Shown piece after piece: positions 9,270 through 20,131 of a stretch of DNA of 64,000 nucleotides. The stretch's first letter is position 1; every line of letters begins with the position of its first letter. The stretch is from Cryptomeria japonica (taxonomy: Eukaryota > Streptophyta > Pinopsida > Cupressales > Cupressaceae): contig NC_081412.1 of assembly GCF_030272615.1 (NCBI RefSeq), forward strand, positions 476,169,657-476,233,656, in the 5' to 3' direction. The position numbers and the translations under genes are program-made. The notes below the pieces were generated by a model. It searched no databases. It was not told where the DNA came from and saw only the letters and a program-made list of their open reading frames with translations.

Positions 9270-12200
9270 ATGTCAAAGAAGCTTGAGTCTTCCTCAGGAC
9301 AACCTTCTCCGAGTAAAGCATCATCAAAAAAGATGAAATACAAGTACGACAAGTACTTGAATATGTATCCTGAGAGTTCAGTGGACTCCAACATTAAGGA
9401 GATTAGGGACACCGAAATTGGGCATGTTGACATGCAAGAATTTCTTGACCAAGTTCAGAAGGCTCCTGCAAGCCTGACTAGTTTGATCAAATCTGAGCTA
9501 CATAAGTATGCATCCTTCCTAGTCGTGGCTCACGATCCTGAATTTGTACTAGCAGTGGCTGATCACTTTGATCCAAGCACAACACAGGTAAAAGATGATG
9601 ATCAGAAGGTCATAATGACTCTAGACAATGTATTCTTCAATAGTGTTTTCAAAGGCTCATCAGCTGAAGAAGTGGCTGATATTTCCCAAGAGAGTGCTCA
9701 AGGGTACTATGAGAAACATGAGGATAAATGCAAGAAGGTGATTAATATTGTTTATCTCTCTACTGCTAGATCTTCCCTCACCTCACGATGGCCTAAGTCT
9801 TTCCATGGGAGTGATTTTAATGAGGAGTATAATGACATGGTCACCATGTTATCCAGAGTGAGAGGATTAAAAGACTCATTATTTCCAAAGCTGGATGATT
9901 TACTATATGAATATAATCAGAAAAGGAGCTGCAAGAGTTGATTGGGGAGAATAAATTAGTGATATGCTTTGCACCCAACTGAAAGAGGTCAAGGTAACAA
10001 TGAAGTTTTATATGACCTCATACCTAGTTTACGCAGCTGCTTCTATGAGGCAATATCCAGGCTTGTCAACCAAGGGTGATAGAAGAGTGGTGCCCATTTG
10101 GGAGTACTATGATCAGCTAACTATGAAAAATCAAGGTAATCATTACAGGAGGGTTAATGATGCTTTCTTTGTTGTTTGGAAGTGCATTTTTGATAAAGGC
10201 CTGCAGAAGAGAAGATTATCAAAGGTCGCTTACAGCAGGGTGTCCCATTTTGGGTGTGTATTCCTAGAATTTCCCACATTCACCTATATCCAGATTGGAT
10301 GCTTCTCAGGAGAGCCATTCATTCTTCCAAGGTTTCCTTTAGATAAAATTGTCCTTATGGAGTTGTGTAGACAACTGATTAGTGTCCATGAAAAAAAATC
10401 ACAAGCACACAAGACTGGGCTGAAATTCCCAGAGTCAATTGGCAAGTATTCTATGCTAACCAATCCCAAAGCCAAAAATATGGAGGAGGAAATGCAGTGG
10501 AATACCATGAGAAGATTCAAGGCCCGAGCTGATTTTGATTTTCAGGGTATAAAGAGAAAATGTAAAAGGATGTACACTCATGTTCATAAGTTTGAAGATG
10601 TTTGGGTGGATTGTCAGAAGGAGGAGGATATCAGAAAGATGGATTTCAGCCACCTTACTCTAGAACAAATTGAAAATATGGATCTAGCTAAGATCCCAAT
10701 GACTATGGAAGACATAGATGACATAGTGGATCCTGTTTACTATGAGAAGAAGATTGTTGATTCCCCACTTCCACTTGTGCAATGGTCAAAGAAGGAAAGC
10801 AAGTCCATTACGCAAAGGATCTCTCCCATCATAGCAAACACCAATGCTTGGTTGCTAAAGAAGAATCTCAGGATGAAACAGTTTCCCACTAGTTCAGGAG
10901 ATGATGAAAAAAGTGATGGTCCATTGGGCAAGAGAGTGATAGCCGAAACAAGAACAAAGAATAGGGCAGACTCACAGGCACTATCCTCGTCTCATATGGT
11001 ACAATCAAAGGGTAAAGGACCCAAAATCAAATTTACTATTAAAAGGTCAAAGCAAGGCGATTCATTATCAGCATCACAGGAGGTAGTGGCGAAGGAGCCT
11101 GAACAACCACTTGTCAGTGAAGCTAGAAAAGGTAAGGAGGTCGAAGAAGGTGAAATTCCTCAACAAGAGGAAGTATAGGCAGAAGAAGTACCACATTCAT
11201 TTGAAGTAGACGTGACAAACACTTCACAAGTAGTCGTTCTCTCTATTGATTCTGACTCTGATTCTAATCAAGAAGATGAAGATGTTCGTGAAGATGGAGA
11301 TCTAAGTATGGGCATGCCGCAATCAGAGACTGCTAGTCAATTTTTTACAATAACCTACTTCTCTACTTTAGATGATATCCCTTCATCTACTTTTGAGTCT
11401 ACCATGATGGATTTTAATGAAACCTTGCAAGATGCACTTGTAGAACAGGTTTCGGTAGATTTACCCGCCATTACTACCACCGTCACAACAATCCCTTCAT
11501 TGGTAAGTGCTGAAGTTAACTTCACAACACCCTCAACTCTCCCACCTGTAATTGAAGAGGTAGCAGCAACAAATGTTCCACTAGATGCTTCAATATCAGC
11601 ACCATTAGTTACACTCACAACTGCTCCAAGTTCCAGTCAACCTACTCCAGAGTCTTTGACCCCAAGTCAGCAAGGAGCTACTACTCCATCATCCAATCTA
11701 GAACTACCCCCTTGGATGGAAGTAGTGGCCCTTAAGAGGAAAAAATAGGTAATATCTCCTAATGAATTTGACTTTGAACTCTTGGTTCCTCCAAAGCCTA
11801 AGGGAATGAAGAAGCCAAAGACAGTATCTCAGGTGGTAGTAGACCCGGCTTCCAAAAGAAAATACGCTGAAGTTATCATGCCATCATCAGACAAGGACAA
11901 AGGCAACATACGATCAGAATATTATACCATGCAGGTTGTGGAGCTCGGAGTGGAGACACATGAAAGTGTGAAATTAGAATCTCAGACAGCCCTTAATTCT
12001 TTGTTAAGAAGATTGGATCAGGAGAGGGATGAGAAAAATATCCTGAAGCAGAAGTGTGAGCAGCTGACCAACGTCCTCTTAAAGGTAACACAATCTTCTC
12101 AAGAGATTGAACCTATAGGGTCATCAATAGACACCGAATCTCTCAAAAAGATTGAACAGGTAGGAGCTAAAGGTCGGGTCATGGACAAATGGATCTCGCG

Positions 12201-12831
12201 GCTAAGGTCAGAAGGCTCTCATCTTCTGAGCTCAATAGTGGAACTATTGTCTGATTATGAAGTGGTCCAGAGTCAGATGCAAAGACTCAAAACCTCTTTA
12301 TCACAGGAAATTGAGGAAGTTGTGAAAATCACTACCCTTTGGGGCAAAATGGAGGATTTCAGGATAGACGTCTTGGTCAAGAACAAGGTAATTCCCACAA
12401 GCGAGAAGTATATTCAAATCTTGTCATTATTGTCTCATAAACAAGAGACAATGAAATTAATGATTGCAGAGCTAGATCACGAAAAGAAAGAAGGTGATGA
12501 TGAGGTTGACCTTATTTTTGCAAAAGTAGGTGATCTCCCTTGCTATTTGTATGATGGTGATCAAAATCTCATCACTGCTGAAGTCGTCACCCAAGAATTT
12601 CTTTCCTTGATGGACCAATGCACTTGACAAGACTTTTCACTAGATACATTTGATAAATTGTTAGAAATTCAAGTCAGCTTTGAAGTACTCGCATCCATGC
12701 TGAAGGATGTTAAGAAGAAGCACGTGAAGATTCAAGATGTAATGTCCCGCGTTAAAATTATCACAAGTTCTACCTTGATGCTGAACGAATCAGGGGTCAA
12801 AGCCATCCTCGCTAAGTTCGAAGGTTTTTAG
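9270..12831 (+). pseudogene. LTR-encoded protein of unknown function, copy in 5' LTR
   Basis: Open frames 9270-9941, 9964-11178, 11212-11748 and 11782-12627 are pieces of one ancestral frame of about 1,190 codons. Comparison with the 3' LTR copy shows a 2-base loss near 9880 in this copy (CATTA against CCCATTA), a CAA-to-TAA change near 9950, a TAG at 11176 where the other copy has CAG, and a TGA at 12625 where the other has GGA. The TAG at 11746 is in both copies, so it predates the insertion. The protein is hydrophilic. Its N-terminal half is basic and aromatic-rich (RVVPIWEYYDQL, HFGCVFLEFPTFTY), its middle is acidic and Ser/Thr/Pro-rich, and near 11985-12110 there is a probable coiled coil (LNSLLRRLDQERDEKNIL). 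I see no Gag, protease, RT, integrase, envelope or PMD signature. Its position in U3 means it would be read from the 3' end of the genomic RNA. Confidence 0.75.
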
Positions 12832-13017
12832 AAATCCAATGAAGAAGAGAATCAAGAATGAAGTTCCCCCTTTTGGCACTCTTTCTTCATGTAGCTGTAC
12901 CAATAGATGTTGTAAATTTTTGCAGCTGCACGTTTTCTTTATGTAGTAGTTGTAGTAAAATGGGACTGTGCGGTTGAATAAGTCAACTGTGCCCACCTTT
13001 TTCTCAACTTCTTTTCC

Positions 13018-13026
13018 TATATAAGG
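13018..13026 (+). promoter_or_regulatory. TATA box of 5' LTR G
   Basis: TATATAAGG followed by AGGACC and a pyrimidine-rich stretch lies about 760 bases before the LTR end. The same element is in the 3' LTR at 25235. It implies RNA starts near 13050. Confidence 0.6.
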
Positions 13027-13786
13027 AGGACCTTTTTGTAAATATTTTTTTTTATCTTTTCCATGCTTAGCAAAACTCTGCTAGATTTTTATCCCAATTA
13101 AGACTTTGGGCTTTTGTGGTTTGAATTCAATCAAACAAATAAAGAAAATAGTTTTGTTGATTGCAAACTTTGTGTTGTATCAATAAATTTGTTTATATTA
13201 TTTAATGTTCCTATGTCCATTGAATACATATTATCTTTACTTATTTGATGTTTAAGATATTGCTAAATGGTTAAAGAGCTCTCAAATCTTGCCAATAGAC
13301 TTTGTGCTCTTAGCATACTTGAGAAATCTGTTGATAAAGGAAGTAGCTTGTAGTAAGCTTTGTATTGTTGCAGTTATTAGTAGTTTAATGCATTAGAAAT
13401 CTATACTTGAAGACTTTGTGCTTTAAGCTAAGTTTCTACTTATTTAATTTGTAATGATCAGTGTGAATTAGTGTTACCGTAAAGGAGACTTTGTGCTGCT
13501 TAAAAGTAACTTTGTGTAGCTTGTTAGATTAATAGTTCTTTTCTTTAAGTATCTGAAGAGGTAGAGAAATTGTAACTAGGTGAAGGGAGAATACATAAAC
13601 TCTGAAAAAAGAGAGCTATATGCCCAACACCAACCCACCAATTTAATTTCTTGTTAATTAGAGGAGAAATTTCATAGGGAACCTCCCCTTGATGAGAGGA
13701 GAGATTAATTTCTTAGCATAGTGTTGTGTGAATTCTATGTTTTGGCATTAGTATGTTGGTGACAAAATATTCACCCAACAGTTTTT

Positions 13787-13804
13787 TGGCGACTCTGTTG
13801 GGGA
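13787..13804 (+). promoter_or_regulatory. Primer binding site, element G
   Basis: TGGCGACTCTGTTGGGGA starts six bases after the CAACA end of the 5' LTR. A TGG start and 18-base length fit a tRNA 3'-end complement. I cannot name the tRNA confidently. Confidence 0.65.
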
Positions 13805-14070
13805 ACGACATGCAACCGGTTTGTCTCTTGGGTTGCAGTGCGTTTTCATTGTAATTTCCACATTGTTGTTTTTCTTCAAATCATAATCTGGCTGATCGAC
13901 GTTACACTCGTGGGCAACGATTAGCAGGAATTGTTGATCCTACCTTTGAAGTATTGCAGCAATTCAATTTTCCCTTTGTGACACCTCCATGAACGTTTTC
14001 TCCTTTGCAACGGACATGAAGTTTTCCTCCATCTACACGGCGATCTCCCGTACTAAGCGAGGCATCCAGT

Positions 14071-15102
14071 TTGCAAGTTGCAGTTGTTCCATTAGCAAAT
14101 CATTTTGTAATACCTCCTTATAATCCATTAAGGATGGCTGCTACTGGCCCTTGGGGTACTTCTTTTGTTCCTCTGAAATTGACCGCACCTTTGCATGAAT
14201 TACCCAAAGGTACATGGAAAAATTTACCCAAATTTTTTGGGGATGGTGCACAACACCCAGACGAACACATTGTTGTGTTCTACATCACTTGTGGATTTCT
14301 TGGTGTTGAACACGAAGATATTTCAGTAAGATTATTCATTGAAACTTTGAATGGAGCTACTGTCGATTGGTTCTATCATCTACCCAATGCTTGTATCACA
14401 AATTGGGCATCTCTCAGAGCGTTGTTTGAGGTGAGATTCAAGTTTGCTGAAGATGATCATGCTTTATTAGCACAATTAACTCAGTTGAAGAAAGAGCCTC
14501 AAGAACCCATGTGTGAGTTTGTAGCCAAGTTCGACAAGTTACATAATCGTATTCCAGTTGCTTCAAGACCTACTGCTGGAAACTTGAAATGTTTTTTCAT
14601 CAACTCCCAATTGCTAGAGGTGAGTTTCCTTTTGTGGAGGAACAATCCTATAGATTTGGCTGTAACTCAACGAATGGCCATATCGGTTGAAGATGATCTT
14701 ATCCTTGCTGGCAAGATAAGGAGAGATCCTAACAAGGTTAGGAGTAATCAAGCTACCGATGCATCTCTTTCTTCAACTAGTTCCGTTGATCCTATGATAT
14801 AGAAGCTAGCAAATGAATTGTTGGTGCTTAAGAAGCAGATTTCCTCACAAGGAAATACTTCTTATCGAGACATTCCAAGAAGGACTTACCCAAACAATGC
14901 TTCCAATTATGCTATACATAATCAAAATAAATTACCTCTTGCTCCAAAGAGGCTTGCATTGGAAGCACCACCCCAAAGTTCAGCTACCGGATACTATGAA
15001 GCTGAACAAAATGATCTTCCTTCTTTTGGTGAAGAAGATGCTAATTCGCATCAAGAAGGTGATGTAGATTTAGCTGGCAACTCTAATATCAGGTTTATGT
15101 AG
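14071..15102 (+). pseudogene. Gag of element G
   Basis: Two open pieces in one frame (14071-14802 and 14818-15102) are separated by a TAG at 14800. The first contains the Retrotrans_gag core: KFFGDGAQHPDEHIVVF, then ATVDWFYHLP with the conserved tryptophan, then FEVRFKFAEDD and LTQLKKEPQEPMCEFVAKF. The second piece is a hydrophilic tail without a clear zinc knuckle. The first Met codon of the frame may not be the true start; upstream the frame stays similar in character to about 13985. A TAG at 15100 separates it from the protease frame, which is in the same phase, so Gag and Pol were probably one polyprotein. Confidence 0.8.
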
Positions 15103-15117
15103 TATCAAGAAGATGAT

Positions 15118-17127
15118 ATGCCAGTTGCACATGATGGAGACGCCTTTGCAGTATTCACCCGTTCGCAAACACAGGCAACTTGGCCACCTATCATTGTGAA
15201 GAGTGATGATCCTACTCAAACAAAGGACTCTCAACATTTGCCGATTTCTATTGCAAAGCATGGCGGTCCCATACCAAATCCTGCAAAGGATAACACTATC
15301 TCAATGGACGCTGCAAAGGATAAAAATGTAAGTGATTCTTCGACTGCTGTCAATTTTTCTGCACCTGTCAATTCTTCTGCATATGCATCAAAGACTAGTG
15401 AACCAAATATTTTTAATTCTCAAAATGAGAGTCCAAATCCATCTTTGATGATGAATTCTTTTCAGTCATTTGATAGTTTAGATCATGCAAAGAAAACCAA
15501 GATACAAATGTCTGAGGTAGAATTTTTTAGATCTAATCCCGATCAATTTGACCATTTGGTCAAATTTGTTAAAGAAAAAGATACTACCCCTAGCAATCTT
15601 CCAAAATCAAACTTGTTTCAAAACAATCTAGTATCTTCCCCTTCTCCTGTTGAGAAGATAGAACCATTTTACATCTCTTTGCTAATAAATGGTTACAAGC
15701 TTAGCAACTGCGTAATTGATTCAGGGGCATCTGATAATGTTATGCCATCAAAAGTTGCCAATTCCCTTGGTTTAACTTTGACCAAAACATTTGGAAGGTG
15801 TTTCTCTAAGGATAACAAACAAGTTCCTTTGATTGGTCAAATCAAAGATGCACAGTTTGCCTTTGCTTCATTCCCAGAAAAGAAAATCAAGATGATAGTA
15901 CTGGTAGCTGACGTACTAGCTTCCTATGGGCTATTGTTGGGAAGGAATTTTTGTAGAGATGTTGGGGGTGAGTTAAACATGGATATGAATGAGGCTCATA
16001 TCCAAATTAAAGGATTTGTCCAAAGGTTACTTCCAGAAAAAGAATCAAAATATACCATTGTCAAGTCTGACGTTCAGCGGGCCCAGATTCTTTTCGAATC
16101 ATCAGGCATGGGTAATTATTTCATGCATGCTGATGATGGTCAAAAGATGACTCCTGAGAGTGAAGATGATACTTCACTCAATTATTTCCTAGTTAGTTGT
16201 GAAAGTAGTTGTGAAAGTAGCGTTATTGAATCAGAAGGAGCTTCAACTTCACAACAAGAAATTCTCAATTTTGATACCGTCTGCATTGGTTGTCCAGATG
16301 ATGTTTGGACACTAGAGTTTGATGGCACCTGTTCTTCCACTGGATCGGGAGCCAGTATCGTTTTGATTTCTCCCAAGGGCAATCTTTTCCCTTTCTCCTT
16401 CAAATTGCAATTCAATAACACAAACAACACTGTTGTGTATGAGTCCCTCCTTCTAGGAATGAATGTTGCTCAGCATAGGGGAATCAAGAACTTGCATGCT
16501 CAAGGGGATGCTGAGTTAATAGTCTATCAGATCAGAAACATATATCAAACAAGGAGTGAAAGGCTGCAGCATTACCGCAATCTTGTCTGGGATCTAATAA
16601 AAACATTTGATGCTTTTGATATATCTGTGGTTTCCCGTGAATTCAATGATAGGGCTGACTCGTTAGCAGTATCAGCAACATCTTTGATTCCTCACAAAGA
16701 TTTTTTGGGATCAACTTATGTTGTTGAGTTAGTTTTCCGGCCAAGCGTTCCTGACAACTTTGATCATTGGCAGGTGTTCAATGATGATCATCATGTAATA
16801 AATTTCTTGCAGACCTCCGATAATTTTGATGATCTATACTTTGAAGCTAGTCACTGCCCTTCAAAGGATGTAATTGAAAGTGTTGACGCAGAAACAGGAG
16901 AAAAATTTCTGCAATTAAAAGGAAACAAGATCCCCAAGGGTCTAGTTTCGCTAGAAAAGCTTTTTGACAAGCATGATCGCTATGTTAAAAAGCAGCAAAG
17001 ATCAACCACAGGTTCAATGGAATATGAACAAATAAACATTGGGACTGAGGATCACCCAAAAATGATCAACATTGGAAAATGTTGCTCACAAGGAGAAAGA
17101 CAGAAATTTGTTGCATTATTGCAGTAG
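15118..17127 (+). CDS. Protease plus upstream RNase H domain, element G
   Basis: A 669-codon open frame. Residues about 185-290 form a retroviral-type aspartic protease: the active-site motif IDSGASDNVM is intact and LLLGRNF is the expected second half. Residues about 395-520 match the plant-type RNase H (RVT_3-like) fold: WTLEFDGT (Asp), VVYESLLLG (Glu), QGDAELIV (Asp) and NDRADSLA (Asp), so all four catalytic acids are present. In Tat-lineage elements such an extra RNase H normally follows the RT-linked RNase H; here it comes before RT. The rest (about 540-669) is a linker. The frame ends in TAG, but the same phase continues toward RT through another TAG at 17230. Confidence 0.82.
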   Translation: MPVAHDGDAFAVFTRSQTQATWPPIIVKSDDPTQTKDSQHLPISIAKHGGPIPNPAKDNTISMDAAKDKNVSDSSTAVNFSAPVNSSAYASKTSEPNIFNSQNESPNPSLMMNSFQSFDSLDHAKKTKIQMSEVEFFRSNPDQFDHLVKFVKEKDTTPSNLPKSNLFQNNLVSSPSPVEKIEPFYISLLINGYKLSNCVIDSGASDNVMPSKVANSLGLTLTKTFGRCFSKDNKQVPLIGQIKDAQFAFASFPEKKIKMIVLVADVLASYGLLLGRNFCRDVGGELNMDMNEAHIQIKGFVQRLLPEKESKYTIVKSDVQRAQILFESSGMGNYFMHADDGQKMTPESEDDTSLNYFLVSCESSCESSVIESEGASTSQQEILNFDTVCIGCPDDVWTLEFDGTCSSTGSGASIVLISPKGNLFPFSFKLQFNNTNNTVVYESLLLGMNVAQHRGIKNLHAQGDAELIVYQIRNIYQTRSERLQHYRNLVWDLIKTFDAFDISVVSREFNDRADSLAVSATSLIPHKDFLGSTYVVELVFRPSVPDNFDHWQVFNDDHHVINFLQTSDNFDDLYFEASHCPSKDVIESVDAETGEKFLQLKGNKIPKGLVSLEKLFDKHDRYVKKQQRSTTGSMEYEQINIGTEDHPKMINIGKCCSQGERQKFVALLQ

Positions 17128-18052
17128 TATGTTGACATCTTAGCATACTCTTATGAAGATCTAAAGTCTTTTCGTCCCAAAGAACTCCATCATGACATTC
17201 CATTGAAACTAGGTATTATGCCTTTCCGATAGAAGCAAAGGCAATATAACCCAAAAATCTCTGACACTATCTTTGCTAAAGTACAAAAGATGTTGAAAGC
17301 AAAGATAATCTTCCCCATTCACCATTCTTCTTGGATCACTAACATTATACTTGTATGTAAGAAGAATGGTGAAATTCGTATGTGTAGATTTCCGAAACTT
17401 GAATCAGGCGTCCTTGAAGGATAATTATCCTCTACCTGTCATGGACCATGTTCTACAAGCTATTACTGGAGCAGAGATGATGTCCATGCTGGATGGATTT
17501 TTAGGTTATAATCAGGTAGAAGTTCTAGAGCAAGATCAGCATAAGACCGTGTTTACCACGCCTTGGGGTACCTTTGCATATTGCAGGATGCCTTTTGGAT
17601 TAATAAATGCGGGAGCAACTTTCCAACGTGCAATGGATTTGGCCTTCCAAAGTCTTCTTGGTAAGTTCATTGTTGTCTATTTAGATGATTTGACAGTTTA
17701 TTCTAAGGAAAGTCAAGATCATTTTTCCCATCTACAACAAGTCTTAGAGAAATGTCGTCAACATGGAATCTCTCTCAATCCGAAGAAGTCTATTTTTGGG
17801 GTCACTAAAGGTAAATTGCTCAGGCATATTGTTTTGAAGGAAGGTATTAAAATTGATGCGGAAAGGGTAAAAGCAATCTGTGACCTTTTCTTGCCAACCA
17901 GTAAGACTGTTGTTCATTCTTTCTTTGGAAAAGTTAATTTCCTGCGAAGATTCATTCCCGACTTCGCCGAACAAACTCATCGTATAGTAAATTATATGAA
18001 GGGTAATTCTCTCTTGAAATGGACTCCTGAAGGGAAGCAAGCTTTCCATTAG
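17128..18052 (+). pseudogene. Reverse transcriptase of element G
   Basis: RT motifs run in order: the linker and N-terminal palm in the upstream phase (HHSSWITNIILVCKKNGEIR), a frameshift near 17385, then DFRNLNQASLKDNYPLP, MLDGFLGYNQ, TPWGTFAYCRMPFGL and the active site VVYLDDLTVYS with both aspartates intact, ending in LNPKKSIFG and FLRRFIPDFAE. Stops lie at 17125, 17230 and 18050 (all TAG). It copies element RNA into DNA. Motif identity is clear; the enzyme cannot be made from this copy. Confidence 0.85.
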
Positions 18053-18064
18053 ATCAAGGAAGCC

Positions 18065-18730
18065 ATGGTGAATGCTCCAGTCTTAGTATGCCCACATTAT
18101 ACTAAAGAATTCATTATGTATAGCTATGCCTCAGATCATACTTGTTTAGCTATACTAATGCAAAGAAACAGTGAAGGTGTGGAATCACCTATCATGTTCA
18201 TGAGTTATCCGTTAAAAGATCATGAGTTGAAATACTCAGAAATGGAGAAGCATGTTTTTTCCATGGTGAAAGTGGTTAAACATTTCAGGTTCTATATTCT
18301 GAATTCACATGTCATTGCTCTTGTTCTTGATGCTGTTGTCAAGTCTATTCTGACACAACAAGAGTTTGGGACTAAAAGGGGCAACTGGGTTGCCAAGATT
18401 CAAGAATATGATATGGAAATCAAGCCCACTAAGTTGGTTTGTGGAAAAGTTCAATGTCAGTTGATAGCTAACAATAAATCAATAGATGAAGTGGTACTTG
18501 AAAAAGAAGGTATTAATCAAGATCTTCCTCATATTCTATTTGTTAGTACCACTGACGAGTGGTATTCCGACTTGGTGTATCTCTTGACTTATGGCCATTG
18601 TCTTGCACATTTGTCAAGGAAAGAAAAGCAAACCTTAAAGCTCAAAGCAGTGAATTTTGTCCTATGGGATAATGGTTTGTACAAGAAGGGTCTAGACGGC
18701 AATTTCCTACGCTGCGTGGACAAACAATAG
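18065..18730 (+). pseudogene. Gypsy RNase H and connection region, element G
   Basis: The frame follows RT in the same phase after the TAG at 18050. It shows the RT-linked RNase H (RNase_H_like, gRNH) landmarks: APVLVCPHYTKEF, then YSYASDHTCLAILMQ, and LKYSEMEKHVFSMVKVVKHFRFYI, which contains the catalytic glutamate. The first Asp of the usual DAS motif is Tyr (YAS) and the final catalytic region is diverged, so the copy looks degenerate. The C-terminal part (KEKQTLKLKAVNFVLWDNGLYKKG) is the usual approach to the integrase zinc finger. It ends in TAG. Confidence 0.75.
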
Positions 18731-19801
18731 CAAGTAAGATTACTTCAATCTTTTCATGATCTTGCTTGTGGAGGACATTTTTCTGCCCCTATTACTGCAC
18801 ACAAAATCTTGCATGCTAGGTATTACTAGCCAACATTGTTTAAAGATACATATAGTTGGGTTCACAAGTGTTGGCAATGTCAGCAATTTGTTGGCAAACC
18901 TAAACTAGCTACACTTCCACTAAAGCCAGTAATAATTGAAGAGCCTTTCAAATAGTGGGGATTGGACTTCATTGGACCTATCAATCCAACATCAAGTGCA
19001 GGTCACATGTACATCCTCACAACAACGAATTACTTCACCAAGTGGGTGGAAGCAATTCCAGCTAAGCAATCTACCTCAGCGGTGGTTTGTCAGTTTCTAA
19101 AGGAGAACATCGTCTCAAGGTTTGGTGTTCCTCATAAGATTGTAGCTAATAATGCTTCATGTTTTTCGTCTTATGAGATAATTGACTTTTGCTTTGATCA
19201 TAGTATTACTCTTTCACACTCATCTAACTATTATCCACAAGGAAATGGTTAGGTTGAGTCAAGCAACAAGAATCTGGTCACTATCATGAGGAAACTTGTT
19301 GATGATAAACAACAGTTTTGGCATAAAGCTCTTTATGATGCACTATGGGCAGATCTTATAACTCCAAAAAGAGAAATCAGCATGTCACCTTTTCAACTTT
19401 TGTATGGGTTGAATGCTGAGATTTCAATCACTGTGGAACTTCTAGCACTAAAGCTCGCTAAGGCCATTGAAGACAATGCATACCAAGATTCACTGGATAA
19501 GCGAATCATGTTTCTTTCTCAACTAGAAGAAACAAGGGCTGACGGGGTGGATAGGATTGTTGCACACCAAAGCCAAGTGAAGGCATTGTTCGATAGGAAA
19601 ATCTCAGTTGGTGATCAAGTCTTGTTATGGGACAAGAGGAGGGAACCAAAGGGTTTGCATGGAAAGTTTGATTCCTTGTGGAGAGGTCCCTTCACTATTC
19701 ATGAAGTATGTGGCAAGCATAGCTACTTACTTGCATATGCAGATGGTACCCCATTCTCGCTACCTCATAGCGGAGAACATTTGAAGCTCTTTACTCAATA
19801 G
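18731..19801 (+). pseudogene. Integrase of element G
   Basis: One phase, broken by TAG at 18827, 18953 and 19250. The HHCC zinc finger is readable (FHDLACGGHFS ... CWQCQQF). The DDE core shows WGLDFIGPI (first Asp), but the second motif, normally SDNG, reads ANNAS, so the second catalytic Asp is lost. The third motif region (YYPQGNG, stop, VES) keeps the Glu. The open part 19286-19801 contains LYDALWADLITPKREI and the GPY/F end (LWRGPFTIHEVCG). It would insert the DNA copy into the genome. Inactive in this copy. Confidence 0.82.
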
Positions 19802-20131
19802 AGAGCAATGTAAAAGAAGTTTTACCTTTTTGTAAAATATGTATATTCTTTTCTTTTTAGTTTTTTTGTCGCCTGACTCTATAGCCCAATGGATATAGGC
19901 ATTCGGAGTTCTGGATTCTACAAGCTTCAAGTGGTGCATCTTGTTCCCCAGTCAGAGCCAGCTATTGTCCTTGATTTCAATTTGGCCAAAATCGTGAGGC
20001 AACCCTACGAAACTGGTCCGTTTTGTACCTTATGGTCTCCGGGAGAGCTTAATCGACTTGGTCGGTTAGTTCGTTTCGTTCTTTGCTTTTCATTTTTATT
20101 GTTTTCCTTATTTCTTAGGATTGTAGTTTAA

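Larger units (their letters stand above)
7667..13780 (+). repeat. 5' LTR of element G (6,114 bp)
   Basis: It begins TGTTGTCCTC and ends TTCACCCAACA. It matches 19963-25997 along its whole length. A TATA box near the right end (13018) implies that U3 covers about the first 5.3 kb and that R plus U5 is short (about 0.7 kb). U3 contains the palindrome array (7836-9146) and the large reading frame (9270-12831). Several GACTTTGTGCT copies lie downstream of the TATA box. Confidence 0.9.

Noticed and set aside
7667-13780. Reading the two 6-kb repeats as a segmental duplication of a host gene
   Set aside because: The TGTTG...CAACA ends, AAGTG duplications, primer site and gypsy interior between the copies fit LTRs far better.
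17125-19252. TAG decoded as glutamine (recoded or alternative code)
   Set aside because: The window also has TAA and TGA lesions, frameshifts and lost catalytic residues, so decay is the simpler explanation; nuclear plant code is standard.
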